NCBI GenBank assembly: GCA_944739405.2
Contig: OX123182.2
Span: 99,316,051-99,380,050, forward strand
Source: Euclidia mi
Taxonomy: Eukaryota > Arthropoda > Insecta > Lepidoptera > Erebidae
DNA: 64,000 nt
Direction of reading: 5' to 3'
The notes beneath the pieces were generated by a model. The model was not told the DNA's origin and made no database searches. It was given only the letters and a program-made list of their open reading frames with translations. A program made the translations under genes and the position numbers. This document shows positions 1-11,579 of this stretch, in pieces; position 1 is the stretch's first letter, and every line of letters begins with the position of its first letter.

Positions 1-1028
1 AACATCTTTTATGCAGTTGTCACTAGCAAACGAAACGGTTTTTTTTTTGTTAAACTGCTGCCCTTAGATATATTTTTGTGTCGACAAAAGTCTTCCCATT
101 CATTTTGTATGTTATGTTTAATTTTTAATAAAATATAATTATTTTAAACTCTGTCGTGAAACTACCACCTTTCATGTTATATAATACATCTCGCTATTAA
201 ATATTCAGTACTAATTTAATTTTACTCTTTTAAATAAACAATATTATTATTTATAGATATATAATATACTAGGATGTCAGAGCGATAAAGATTGTATCCT
301 GAAGAATGATCCCAGCGCCATATTTTAGTTCAAAATTAGACCAGTCGTTTAGTGAACGTTTAATAACATACTCACATAAAGATAAGTTTTAATATATATA
401 ACATAAAGATACAAAATAAGACTTTGGAAGTGTGAGCACTTTCTTTATTATCATATGAAAAGTCGGTAATACTGCCGTAATTTACTACAATGGCCAGTTT
501 TACAGCAAGACAGTGACACATAAAAATACAAAAAAACAGTAGAGAAGAAAGTCAACTTAGGGTAAACAAAGGATTTAAATAATATATTTCCTTATAAAGC
601 TTGTATACAGACACATAATTTGTGTCAGAGTCGACGCCAAGCCAAGCATTCATCCAAAGCCAAAAAGACAGATGCAGCACTTCTAATACTAAGTAACTTT
701 AACACAGAGTCACGTTTCATTCCACTTCTGTATTGAGCTTGGCATTATTTTTGTGCCTTTTAGACGCCCGCGTACTATAAAGACGCAGTAACAACATATC
801 TTCGCTTTGCATTTCACTGCATGTGTAGTAGAGACATTTTGCTTCAATCAGAAAGGAAAACCGCAATGAAACTGATGAAGTGCGAAGAAGCTTTGCTGCG
901 CGATATTTTGATACTAGAAAGTTGAACGGATTCGGTGACTTACGAAATAGGAACACACAATTAATTCGTTTGCACTTACGCACGTGCTTTGATTCTGCGA
1001 TACCGATAAATTTGGTATTCTCACTTCA
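1..1028. other. AT-rich DNA without recognisable feature
   Basis: I see no gene, repeat family or long inverted repeat here. Short open frames occur on both strands but match no family I know and have the composition of random AT-rich sequence. Confidence 0.5.
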
Positions 1029-1115
1029 TTAAACCCTTGTATGCCGGAACGCAGATCTACGCGAGACACAATAGCTTTTTAATTGTGTCTGGCATTCCGG
1101 CATACAAGAGGTTAA
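1029..1115. mobile_element. Tiny TTAA-flanked hairpin MITE
   Basis: A 79-bp hairpin element (1033-1111) lies between two TTAA tetranucleotides (1029-1032 and 1112-1115). The arms read TTGTATGCCGGAA on the left and its reverse complement on the right. A second inverted pair built on GACACAAT lies inside. TTAA target duplication is the habit of piggyBac and Kolobok elements. That assignment is inference, because no coding sequence is present and a short hairpin next to TTAA can arise by chance in AT-rich DNA. Confidence 0.55.
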
Positions 1116-2098
1116 AATTGATTGCTCCTCATGGTTGGTACCGTAAGGTTTACGAATAGGAAGCAATATGTAGCTGTTTATAAACTGCAGCGTTGAATGA
1201 AAGGTTTATAACGTTGAAGATTTTCTAGTGTGTCTTATTTACTCTGTGTCTATCTCTACTAATATTAAAGTATATAAGAGAACCTTCTCTTATCAAAACG
1301 GCAGAACCAATTTAATGAATTTTAGCGTATACAATATAGATGAGAAATTGGAGACGAACGGACAAACGATCTGTTTTTGGGAAATAAAACTTGAAAGGTA
1401 TTAAAATAGTGGGTGAAAATATGGGAGTACATCTCTAATATAACTTTTCCTACCTAACTAGTTCCTAAATAAATGTATTAAGTAATAAAATTTTATTATT
1501 TAATCATTAGCTTTCTTACATCGTATTAGATCTGTACAAAATGTATAGTGAGAAGTTTTCTTCCTTTCTTCGCGTTAACATAGCTTTATGCAACGACGTC
1601 GCAAAATATGATCATAAATCATGAAACAGCTATTACACCAGTTGAAAGTTAGCGGAAAATATATTGTTATGGTTTATTTAAGCACTATTTATTCCAGTAT
1701 GCTACTGATAAATACACTTAAGCATTCCAAAAAGAAAAGTACGAAGAAATGAACATTGACGTTATTTATTATCTGCAGTCATATCGGTATGAATCAGACA
1801 GCTAAGTAGAGAAATTTATCATTTTCGTTAGCATTTATAATATTATTTGTTTTTTTGTTTACGTATTCGCGAATGAGGAAAGGATCTATATAATTTTGAT
1901 ATTAATATAAAATATTTAGGCATTGAATTACGGTGTTAGTACAATCACAATAATATCAGTAGGTACATGACAAAACATAGCAGAGGCTCAAGCACGAAAT
2001 ATTTACGAATTTGTTAAGTAAATGTATCGAGTCCTCGATGACAGAACTATAGCAGGCAGCACCAAGGCAGCCACCAAGAAGATTTCATACGTAACTGG
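1116..2098. other. AT-rich DNA without recognisable feature
   Basis: No gene or repeat family recognised. The sequence is AT-rich with only short random open frames. Confidence 0.45.
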
Positions 2099-2250
2099 AG
2101 TACAAACTCTGAGAACGTAATTGAGGACAGAAAATATGACATTGAAATGACCCTTCGTGTGACTCCTAGTACTGTGCTCCTAGTGAGTCCATGTTATCGC
2201 ACGGCAACGGACAGTACTTTTTGATTATTAAATATTTTTTTATATTTTCA

Positions 2251-2566
2251 GGACTACAGAACTCAAACCTACCATATTTTATCGTACTTTGAACCTCGTA
2301 ATAAACCCACTTTGTGTTGCCGGCACAACACACCATCACAGGAAGGAAACCATAGTTGCTGTGTCCTGTAGCGGTGCTCGGACACAGTCGACGGTTGCTA
2401 CTCTTGGTCACTGGTAACTGTTGTGTCCGGGGCAGCGCAGCTCAGTATAATTGTAAGGAAATTTGTTAACAAATTTCCTTACAATTAGACGGTGGTTTAT
2501 TCCGTATGGTTTATTACGAGGTTCAAAGTACGATAAAATGTGGTAGGTATGAGTTCTGTAGTCCAC
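2251..2566. repeat. Inner inverted repeat with 38-bp perfect palindrome
   Basis: Arms at about 2251-2312 and 2504-2566 are reverse complements, sharing for example TTTATTACGAGGTTCAAAG. Between them, 2449-2486 is a perfect 38-bp palindrome built on AATTGTAAGGAAATTTGTT. The arm encodes the same short peptide in both orientations (it contains YYEVQSTIK). That follows from the DNA repeat and is no evidence for a gene. The structure could extrude a cruciform or mark a hairpin-mediated rearrangement. Confidence 0.7.
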
Positions 2567-2649
2567 GCCGCGTCCTCAGATGCGAGGAACAGCTCGTCAA
2601 ATATACCTATATTATAATGGCTGGTTTTAACCAGTCACAACATCTTTCG

Positions 2650-2893
2650 TGTATTCATCATCATCAGCCTTTTACAGTCCACTGCTGGACTAGGCCTCTC
2701 CTTTGAAAGGAGGAATTGGCCTACTATACCACGCTGGCCAAACGGGTTGGTATAGGGTTTGTATCAAGTTTTCCTTCTCTTACAGTGCTGTTCTCTGCAT
2801 AATATGCTCCCTCTGTCGGGTCCCGTGGGTGTCGTAAGAACGACATCCATGGGATGATATGGGGTGGTGACAATTCGTATTCTTAATCCGTTC
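2650..2893 (-). mobile_element. SINE/LINE 3' end with (GAT)n tail
   Basis: Read on the minus strand the unit ends in AGCAGTGGACTG followed by a GCTGATGATGATG tail, the common lepidopteran non-LTR 3' end. Its other end carries the CCCGTGGGTGTCGTAAG motif. The same unit, very similar, occurs at 21466-21703 in the same orientation. It has no coding capacity. It could be a SINE or a short piece of LINE 3' untranslated region. Confidence 0.6.
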
Positions 2894-3354
2894 GTTCGTT
2901 TCGTGTATTCACTGCTGCCAACAGTTATTTTAAAAATTAAGAATCATATTTTTAAGGGTGGTGGATATATTACAATTTTATTCCCTGTCCCTCTAATATG
3001 GCGAGAGGGATGATGGCTGGCACATGCGTCACACTCGTGAACGGGCGCTACTTGCGATGACAGGTCGATGACGGTCTTGCGGGCTGGTATTACATTTTAA
3101 TATTTAACTGCATCCTTTCTATCATGGTTTTGATCACTTTCGCGGATTGCCTGCATTATTAGGTATATATAATGTAAGTGGATGCTACTGTTTCACCATG
3201 TCTATTCTGAGGAGGCTAACTAAATGAACATCAAAATGAAAATTAAGAATTATGCTTGACTATTATTATGTACAGTAAATATATACAAGTGAAATAGAAA
3301 GTGTAACAGTTGCAGCACACTACAAAATATAAATTATGTGTATTATGCAAAACC

Positions 3355-3545
3355 TGGCGATGAAAAAGAGTGACCGTGAGTTTTATTGCCCGTTCTTTCT
3401 CATGGTTCTACGCCCTTGCTTTGCGAACGTGGCAGTAAATGTAAATGTAGAGTCTTTAAGTAATTATTTTATGAATTTATTATTTTGACGTTCATAAGCG
3501 TCACATTGTGACCCAAATGAATAAAGGATTTTGACTTTGACTTTA
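3355..3545 (+). mobile_element. LINE 3' end with TTTGAC tail
   Basis: The stretch ends with an AATAAA-like signal followed by GATTTTGACTTTGACTTT, a short TTTGAC tandem tail typical of lepidopteran Jockey/CR1-type LINEs. The region before it is more GC-rich than its surroundings and looks like LINE 3' untranslated sequence. No reverse-transcriptase reading frame is left. The family name is from memory and not certain. Confidence 0.55.
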
Positions 3546-3622
3546 ATTACATCTATTTTATTTGTGTTTTCTGAAAAATATTTAAAATAGTATTTTCTTG
3601 GGTTTACGCGAATGTTACACAT

Positions 3623-3922
3623 TGAAATTAAACTACAGTTTAAGGATTTTATCGCGTTGTATTGGTTTTACTAAGTTATTACATTTGAAACTAAAGATCT
3701 AGAAACTATATTTTTAATTTTTTACTAGCCGACGTTTCGAATTCTTTACAGAATTCATGTTCACGGCAGACTGAGGTGATATTTGTCTTCAAACATTCAA
3801 GAAAAAGACACGTCGGCTGGTAAAAAATTAAAAATATAGTTTCTAGATCTTTAGTTTCAAATGTAATAACTTAGTGAAACCAATACAACGCGATAAAATC
3901 CGTAAACTGTCGTTTAATTTCA
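3623..3922. repeat. 300-bp near-palindrome
   Basis: Left arm 3623-3734 and right arm 3811-3922 are nearly perfect reverse complements (they share CTAAAGATCTAGAAACTATA). The loop of about 76 bp contains GAATTCTTTACAGAATTC. The arms end in GCCGACG/CGTCGGC next to the loop. It lies at the inner edge of the right arm of the 2099-4056 inverted repeat. It is a MITE or the head-to-head fusion of two fragments; no gene is present. Confidence 0.7.
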
Positions 3923-4070
3923 AAAAATATTTAAAAAATATTTAATAATCAAAAAGTACTGTCCGTTGCCGCGCGATAACATGGACACACAAGGAGTCAC
4001 ACGAAGGGTCATTTAGATGTCATATTTTCTGTCCTCAAGTACCTTCTCAGAGTTTGTACTCCACTTCTTG

Positions 4071-4741
4071 TGCCGCGTTTCCACGCTTGCCAAGCCTCGA
4101 CAAGCTTCCACAAGCACAAGCGTGTAAACAGGCCGTTTGGCTTAGCTTGCGTGAGCTTGTGGACTCTTGTACAGGATCCGGTCTAGTGTCGGTTTTTGGA
4201 CACATATCAAAGGGCGCTTGCGGCAAGCGCTTGCGACGCGTTCACACGTTGGTGCGTGCTTAGTAGTCGCTGTGATCTCGAAACGAACGCACGTCTAGTT
4301 CTGTCTCAAAATGAGTGGCTGGTCGAACTTCTTTTGCTTGTTTGTATGATTATGCACTATATCGCTCCCAGAGGAATGTCACGAGGGAACATATTAATAA
4401 TATGTAGGTGTATTGACATACCTAATGCCGTAACCTATATGGCACCAGCAATATTTCGAGGCTATGTAGGTAAGGTTTTCCGTAGAGGGTAAGGAAGAGG
4501 CCCTGGCAATCTACATCATACAAAATAATTGGTTTTGATTCTCTTTAAGTGTATTTCAAATAAAAGTAGGTTAAACCAAAGGTTATAGTCGATACAAGTT
4601 CGGTGTCCGCCACGCTTGGATGTACGTAGCATACTGACGCATTCACAAGCGTGTAAACGGCTCCCAAACGCCAAGCGAGATTTGTGGACGCTTGGAGCTT
4701 GTGGAAGCTTGTCGAGGCTTGGCAAGCGTGGAAACGCGGCA
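4071..4741. mobile_element. Non-autonomous DNA transposon, 45-bp perfect TIR
   Basis: The first and last 45 bases (4071-4115 and 4697-4741) are perfect reverse complements starting TGCCGCGTTTCCACGCTTG. The trinucleotide TTG flanks the element on both sides (4068-4070 and 4742-4744), consistent with a 3-bp target duplication as made by PIF/Harbinger-type elements, though their usual target is TWA. Motifs with CAAGC/GCTTG recur beneath the ends, as transposase-binding subterminal repeats often do. The longest internal open frame (4196-4492) resembles no transposase I know. Confidence 0.75.
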
Positions 4742-4744
4742 TTG

Positions 4745-6252
4745 GGCAGCACTAACCAATTTTGGCATCTATCGTTTACTCGATGACTTTACATTAGTAA
4801 CGTACATAGAGATGTGGCCATGTGAGCTAAATGACTGCCTTATTGAATGAATGGTACGTCCCAAACTAGGTGAAATTGTTAATATTTATAAAATTTATAT
4901 TGTAAAAACTCTTTTGTAGAAAACAAAAAAAACATTTAATGGTTTCCGAATGTCCTTTCTTGTCATTGTCAGATGACGGACTTGTGTCATTAAATAAAAA
5001 TCTATTAGTAAATCAAAATACGAGTAATTAAATCATTGGCACATTGTTATATAAAGAATTAAATACTATTATGGAAGGTTTTCGTGATAGGTGCATTATT
5101 TTATTTTGGTTATATTGCGTGAATACCACAATATAACGTGTTCATCGAGAAGTTTATAATAATATAATATAAGTTTAAAAGTTTCATTGTTGTGGGAACG
5201 GCTTAAATGTATGATGTCTAAAGAAGATTTCAGTTATTTGTATAGCTAAGAAGCATGAAGTTTTATACAGAAGCTAATAAAGTGAACCAGTGTTATGTAC
5301 TTGACATTCAAACATGTCATTTTTATAAGGATATTTGGTTGAAAATAAAATAATGCTTATTGTTGTATTGGTGTTTTTAATTTATTACCAGAGCTTAAAA
5401 TAAGATCAATAGACAGCTATCTTACCACATGTTTTCTGACTAAAGCGATCGTTTTTATTGATATTCAGTCATATCCGAGAGGGCTAGGTAAGACGCTGAT
5501 ATAAGACTCACAAATTATTTACGGCTGATACTCGTCCGTCACCAAAATTTTATTATTATACTCGCTGTGCCCGCATATTATGGTACCTACATTCAAAGGG
5601 AACACATCAAATATGAAACTACATAAATATTCATCATAAAAAGGCTTAAAACGTATAAGTATGATACATTTATATGTTTCGAATCTTTTCTCACCAACAA
5701 ATTCTAGGTGAAAATTGTTTCGACAAAATAACATTAGGTTGACATTAACTTTACTTTGCTTATGTCAAATCAGAGTTCGTGTTGCCGTTTTTTGCTTATT
5801 TGTTAGAAAGCTCGATACATTTGCATGACATTTACCGCAGGATAGTCGTCGAAAGTAGTTTGTGCTGCCAATGTTAGTTGCATCTTACTCACGATAGGGG
5901 CGCTGTACAAATGTCATACAAATTTTGACATTTACCTTACGAATACTTTCTCGAGAGTATTTCGTGCTAGGGCCTCTGATGTTCTGCTCATCCGCCTGAT
6001 TGAAGACACTTGTTATATTTTTATAATTTATGTTTACTCGATGTTTTAAAAGTAGTTTTTTATATAATAACTTAAAAAAATACTTTTCTGCCAAATATTA
6101 TTCGTAGTTCAACAAATATATTAAAAAAGAACATTGAATGACACTCAAAAATAGGTTATACGCGATCGCGATATGCGATCAACAAATAGGTAAATTTTAC
6201 GCGATAAAGACCCACAAAAATATGTTGTATCACTAAACTTGCTCTGACAGCC
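4745..6252. other. AT-rich DNA without recognisable feature
   Basis: Nothing recognised on either strand. A few short open frames are compatible with chance. Confidence 0.45.
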
Positions 6253-6255
6253 CTC

Positions 6256-7211
6256 AGGTGGGTGAGCGCCCATAAAATTCCCTCCGTAAATAAAAGTTGC
6301 AAATTCGCCCCTTTTTGGAGAGCCCGTACAAGGGGCGTATGGAGAAAATAATTATTTAATATTTTTTGAAACGCCCATACGCCCCTTCCCTACAATCTAT
6401 GATTTTATTAATAAAAATAGAACGGTTAGGCAAAACATAATTATTATATAGCTAATAAAATTTGGAATACTGAGTTAGAAATATTGCTATTTGTGTTAGT
6501 ATAGTGTTCATACTGCGTTGTGTAAATTTGAGTTATTGCTAAGGATTGTAAGAAAAATGTTCTATATTGTATCGTACCTGTTTTTATTTACCTACATATA
6601 TATTTAATTTAGTTAGGTATTTCATGATCTAATTACACATTACCTATTGTTTTTAAAAATTACATATAAACCTTTCAGTGCCTAATTTCTGATTAATAAC
6701 TTCATAACCAGATTTTTATAGGCGAGTACCTTCTGTTAATTTATGTTGCCCTGGTACTTTTCAAAACATATTACCGATTGATAACTTTGTAACCACCTTT
6801 CTTATAAACACCTAACCTCTGTTCGTTTCTGTAACCCTGGTACTTTTAAGAACAATCGTTTTAATGAATAAAAAATTGGACAGAAGATTGGAAAAGTTAC
6901 ATTACTGAGAGGCGGATATATATTATAAAAAGAGGATTTACATACCTAGAAGGGTTTTGTTAATAAGATAACAAATCAGTTATTTTGTTTATATTTACAA
7001 AACCCGCCTTTACTCTCTATGTTACTTAATTTAATATAAAAAATGATGTTTCTTAGGTTCTTTTGCAGATCGTACGTACATTCACCAGCATAAGTACATA
7101 CGCATCGTAAGTACTTAAGCTGGCGTATGGGTGCCAGTGTTATTTTACGGGGCGTATGGGCACAAATTCCTAAAGAGGGGTGAATCTTGAGGGGCGTATG
7201 GGCACTCACCT
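6256..7211. mobile_element. Non-autonomous TIR element with GCCCATACGCCCC repeats
   Basis: The left end begins AGGTGGGTGAGCGCCCATA. The reverse complement of the right end begins AGGTGAGTGCCCATACGCC, giving an imperfect TIR of about 20 bp. CTC flanks both ends (6253-6255, 7212-7214), a possible 3-bp target duplication. The motif GCCCATACGCCCC or its complement recurs near both ends (6330-6390 and 7110-7210), as expected of subterminal transposase-binding sites. The AT-rich centre encodes nothing recognisable. Confidence 0.65.
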
Positions 7212-7437
7212 CTCAGTTTACAGAAAATCTTGGGTTTTGTCTGACTATGAAGGGCTATTTTACGTAGGTACATATATTATATTACACTGCTCCTACGTTT
7301 ATTCTGAGAATCATAATTTGGTAATCAAGGCATCGTTAAAAGTTTCATACTTTTATGTTGATAATAGGTGTGTGTTGCCCTAAATTCATAATGGCGTTTT
7401 TAAATAGTGTTCAAAATGAACGTTTAATCAGTATTTT

Positions 7438-7687
7438 TTATATCCTCATGCCTGTAAACCCTAAGGGGTAGGCAAATATGTGATATTTCACCCACTTTTA
7501 CCTTTATGAATTTTAGGTGGCACGTAATAGGGGGCGAGCCTATTGCCGTTACCGGGCATATTGCCGGACTCCGTGCTCCTGTACTGACAATTCGGAATAA
7601 CTCAGTAACACTTTTGCCCGACCCGGGAATCGAACCCAGGACCTCCCGGTCAGCAGACCTATACCCTACCCACTAGACCTCGATACA
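7438..7687 (-). mobile_element. tRNA-derived SINE with 16-bp target duplication
   Basis: The tRNA-like head lies at the right (7615-7687, minus strand). It has a B-box-like GGTTCGATTCCCGGG and ends against the body that contains GGCGAGCCTATTGCC. The shared LINE-type tail is at the left. The direct repeat GTTTAATCAGTATTTT flanks it (7422-7437 and 7688-7703). This is a target-primed insertion. The SINE belongs to the Metulj-like group as I remember it. Confidence 0.85.
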
Positions 7688-7703
7688 GTTTAATCAGTAT
7701 TTT

Positions 7704-9890
7704 CTTAATATTTGTACTCCGAACTAAGATGGAATAAATTAGGTACCTTAATTTTAGTAACTGTCGGAATTTAGTTACTGTACTTTATATTTTGTTATTA
7801 CATAAATAAATTACCGATTTTTAAAGATATCAGAAAAAAAACACATGTAAGCACTGGCCTGAAAGTAGTACAAGTGAAAGTAGTAGTAGTAAAGTACAAT
7901 TTAATTCATGTTTGAGTATTTTATTCTACACTGTGGTGCATAGACATATCTATTGATCTACTAAGTTACCAAGTCACAAAAGAAAACATCAAAAGATTCA
8001 TTTCTGAAACATTTTTTTAAGAAAAGTCTCATCCCCAGTAGCCTCTGACTTGCCACACAAGCGCATTGCTTATATAATTACATTTACGACATTAATTTCA
8101 AATGTTGTTTTAATTCGCTATTTCTGGCATACGCAAACGATGTCTATCATCATTTTAAAATCAACAGTGTTACTTTTAATAGGCAACAGAAGTTGAAATG
8201 AAGTATCCATTTGCAATAGGCAAATATTTTGTAGCAAACCATACGTGCAATATTGATGATGTTTCTTTATTGGCCGGTTTGTTGTATAATTATGTAAATA
8301 TGTAGTTCTTTATAATCTTATATAGCTGAATATAACTCCGTAACATTTTTGACATTGGGGATAATTTTCTACAATTATTATTGCAAAAATTAGACAGATC
8401 ACCACTAAAGTTGCATAGGTGAAATGTTATGGCATCCATATCCAAGCGCTTTCGTGTTTCAGAGGCCACGTAAAGTCGTTGGTTCTGTTTTTGTCTTGGG
8501 ATCGAACAGGCCGTCGAACGGTCAACGAGTATAATATCCGATATCAGAGTTGGCCACACATGCACACGAAAAGAAGAAGACTGACGAATATTAAAAATGC
8601 CTTATGAATGTGTGCAGCCATTCATCACTTAAAAGCAACAGAATAATACTAATATTGTTCGCCTGATTTGAAATAACCCTTATTTAAAGCAATGAATATT
8701 CTCGCTATAGGCGTAGACGTTCAAAGCTGTTAAATTAATTTTATAGGTTCTGAAACGTGATCGTTCTCCTTGAATGGTGGCTAAAGTACCTACTATGGGA
8801 GTTTGTTTTTGTGACTTCATTTTTTTGTCGCATTGGCGGTAATCAGTGGTAATTTACACTTTCACAACATAATTTTTAAGTATTTTTAATATTCTCACCA
8901 AAAATATGGCTTTCAGAACGAATGACATGTGAGCGAAAATCTATGGCGATTAAAGGTTTCCTTCGGTCTCTCTATTATCTCTACTAAGAAAGTTCAAACT
9001 TATTTCCTGAAACTTGTTAGATACGCGCTCAAATTTATGAATATAAATTCAATTCGTCGAGTGGTATTCCATCATAATAAAAAGCTATTTAGGAAGTTGC
9101 CGTTTCCAAAATTAAGCAGTTATTTATAGTTAAATATTCTTATTTAAATTACTCTGTTAAATATTCTTATTTAAATTACTCGAACGACAGCTACAATACA
9201 AACCACCTTGAATTTATTCGTTGGTTTAGAAAAGGGTTCTTGGTATAAAATGGCTTATTTTAATAGTTTTCGACGTATATGTAACGAATCTTTTTAAGCC
9301 TGCCTTATCATATCATGCAGTTGGCACTATTGGCACTAAATTATTGCTGAATATTGGAATTAGTGTCTCAGAATGCACCCATTATGGCTGTGGCAGAGGG
9401 AAAAGCGGGGCTACAAATTCAAGCGTCGTCTAATATATTTGATGACGGAAATGCAGTCCAACATAGTTCCTATAGAAAATACAACTTTCTTCGCTTTCTT
9501 GCCTGTGTTTGGCTGTTGTCTGAGTATCTCCCATTCGTTGTTATTGTAGTGAAACGCGGTGTAACACTTTTCCTGGAGAGATGTCTGGTTTGGGACGCCA
9601 TCACATATTTGATCAGAACCTAATCTGATTGCGCTACGGCAGCATTGACAAACTCTCTCAAATAACACAAATACTGAAACCTATCTGGTATTTTAAGTTG
9701 CGACCAAGAGACACGAATGTCAGTTCTCCAGTTCACTTTTTTCTAGTTGTACAAGCGACGTGTTTCAACTTGGCAAAGACTTATTTGATCGAAAGGCAAT
9801 GCTGCCAATCTTGTAGGTACGCTACCAGCTGACCGCTACAGCTTTGCGGACGATTTTTCTGACTCATTATATATACTATTTTTTTTATGG
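7704..9890. other. AT-rich DNA; one unrecognised open frame
   Basis: No repeat family recognised. An 85-codon open frame on the minus strand (9411-9668) has a more mixed composition than its surroundings and could be an exon remnant. I recognise no family in it and see no convincing splice sites. Another frame overlaps it on the plus strand. I do not call a gene. Confidence 0.35.
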
Positions 9891-10103
9891 TCTCACGCCG
9901 GTATCCCCGAAGGGGTAGGCAGAGGTGTAATATTACACCCACATTTCGCCATGAATTTTTTAGGTCCACGTAATAGGGGGCGAGCCTATTGCCATACCGG
10001 GCACATTACCAGACAACCAATAACACTTTGCCCGACCCGGGAATCGAACCCGAGACCTCCCAATCCCACGCGCACATTTATGCCGCGAGACCAACGAGGC
10101 AGT
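9891..10103 (-). mobile_element. tRNA-derived SINE, minus orientation
   Basis: The tail TCACGCCGGTATCCCCGAAG lies at the left. The tRNA-like head at the right shows GAATCGAACCCGAGACC (B box on the minus strand) and GCCTCGTTGGTCTCGCGGC when read on the minus strand. It is close to full length for this family but internally shortened between body and head. No clear target duplication was found. Confidence 0.8.
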
Positions 10104-10110
10104 CATATAT

Positions 10111-10290
10111 TCTACATACATACATACATACATACATAGACTCACGCCTGTTTCCCCGAAGGGGTAGGCAGAGGTATGCCTCTGCCCAACGCCCACTTTT
10201 CGCCAGTTTTTTGATCCCACGTAATAGGTGGCGAGCCTATTGCCGCTTTTCGGGATATTTTGATTGCCAGAGTCTCGTCCGTTGATCGGC
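10111..10290 (-). mobile_element. Second SINE fragment after a (CATA)n tract
   Basis: A (CATA)n tract (about 10111-10137) is followed by a minus-strand SINE tail (CTCACGCCTGTTTCCCCGAAG) and body (GGCGAGCCTATTGCC). The tRNA head is missing and the sequence beyond about 10260 diverges. The CATA tract is the reverse complement of the TATG tail that follows these SINEs, so it is the 3' tail of this copy. Confidence 0.7.
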
Positions 10291-11049
10291 AGGTGTTCCA
10301 CTTGCAGGTGAGGTTGGCTTGGGACCCTAAGTTCTTGGTGGGAACCATATGCATATATTCTTAACAGGGAAAATAAGTTTAAATTGCAAATAGAGATTTT
10401 ATACTGAAAAGTATTTGAATCGTATCACACATTGCATTTTTCTTATTTATTCAAATGCAAAGAGAAAATCGAATATTTATTTTTAGACAAAATAAAAAGA
10501 AAATACATATATCGCATTGAGTTATAACAGAACTTAACTTACAAACTGCACGTTTTACGGCTACGACTATACTTACACGTTTTTATACCAACAGATAAAA
10601 TATACGTAAAAAAATCAAATAATATTGCCGACGCCGACGCGTTCACTGAACTGTTATTTTACAGCTAATATATTCTACAAATAATAAAACTAAAACAAAA
10701 GGACGGAGTAAATTAAATTAGTTTTTCAACTACAGCGTTCTGTGTTTATTTAATTTTCATTTTCCAAGAATCTATGGGTTGGCAAATTCAATAAATATTA
10801 ATATTGTAACACTCATAGCGAGAATTGCCTGGCCGCCAGGTTAAGCAATGAACAATGGCCGTTGTGACATTTGTATCGGAGATACGAACCTTCAAAGGGC
10901 ACGTGAACCTGCAAGTCCGGTTCTGGCTCCAAGACAGGAATTGATTGGTCATGTCAGACGCCTTCACGTGGCCTATGAACACCAACACCATAGTAAATCA
11001 GTAGGCCACATACCGCTACGAACAGAAAAATAGTTTTGTCTATAAATAT
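10291..11049. other. AT-rich DNA with a GC-richer patch
   Basis: 10848-11033 is less AT-rich and open on both strands. Neither translation resembles a family I know. It may be an old element or exon remnant. Confidence 0.35.
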
Positions 11050-11220
11050 AATACATACATACATACATAGATTCACGCCTGTTTCCCGGAGGGGTAGGCA
11101 GAGACTACGGAACGTCGCAAATCAATCGTTGCAAATAAACGATCCTGACATATCTCTCTTGCTTCGTTCACTCCCATCAGATTCCTCATGCATGCTCTTC
11201 TGTTCAGGGTACTTATCAGG
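11050..11220 (-). mobile_element. 5'-truncated LINE end, minus strand
   Basis: The stretch matches the 3' end of the LINE at 32033-32783, sharing CTCATGCATGC, GGGGTAGGCAGAGACTA and the tail with TTCACGCCTGT, after a (CATA)n tract (11050-11068). Only the last 150 bases or so of the element are present. Its terminal motif is the one found at the 3' end of the SINEs in this window. Confidence 0.65.
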
Positions 11221-11372
11221 TAAATAAAATAGAAAATTCATATTTGTAAACTCCTTTTTTTTGTATTCCATTAAGCTTATTATTTTGCAAGTAACTAATA
11301 ACTTAAAAGATGACTAAATGTTTGCAACTAATAAAATAACTTGCTAGCGATTAAATATTTTCGCGACTATTA

Positions 11373-11579
11373 TCTTAATATATAAAATCCTTGCGTTACT
11401 GACTGAATGACAGACACGCTACAGCCAAAACTATTGGGCGCAGGAAGCTGAAATTTGCCATGTATGTTCCTTGGGGACCGTAGGGGTGCAATAAGAAGGG
11501 ATTTCCCGAAATTCCCACGGGATCGGCTAAAACGGGTAAATTAAAAAAAAATACAGGCGTAGCTGCTGGCGTCCTCTAG
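11373..11579 (+). mobile_element. Short non-autonomous Helitron
   Basis: The element starts TCTTAATATATAAAATCC after an A and ends in CTAG (11576-11579) before a T, the A^T insertion and CTRR end of Helitrons. It has no terminal inverted repeats. The interior (ACAGACACGCTACAGCC, GGGATTTCCCGAAATTCCC) recurs at 26465-26672 and 40691-40885. At about 207 bp it cannot encode Rep/helicase. Confidence 0.8.

Larger units (their letters stand above)
2099..4056. repeat. Large inverted-repeat (foldback-like) unit
   Basis: The left block at about 2099-2244 and the right block at about 3934-4056 are reverse complements apart from small indels. Both carry TACAAACTCTGAGAA, GAGGACAGAAAATATGACAT, GACCCTTCGTGTGACTCC and GGCAACGGACAGTACTTTTT in the same order from the outside inward. 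The interval holds two further inverted repeats and two LINE/SINE tails, so it is either a foldback transposon that collected insertions or two oppositely oriented copies of one family. I found no transposase. Direct duplications at the outer ends are not obvious. Confidence 0.65.

Noticed and set aside
4196..4492. Possible transposase frame inside the 45-bp TIR element
   Set aside because: The 98-residue translation shows no DDE, zinc-finger or Myb-like pattern. It starts in the subterminal repeats and is probably accidental.
7615..7687. tRNA-like sequences (also at 9891-10103, 42744-42810, 47215-47290, 59065-59130)
   Set aside because: They have A and B boxes but no closing acceptor stem. 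They continue into SINE bodies, and several are flanked by target duplications, so they are SINE heads and not tRNA genes.
9411..9668. Possible exon on the minus strand
   Set aside because: Open for 85 codons but without family match, clear splice sites or a partner exon; an overlapping plus-strand frame is equally long.
10111..10137. CATA repeats as a CRISPR-like or regulatory array
   Set aside because: Simple (CATA)n tracts here and at 11050-11068 sit at SINE/LINE 3' ends and are their tails.
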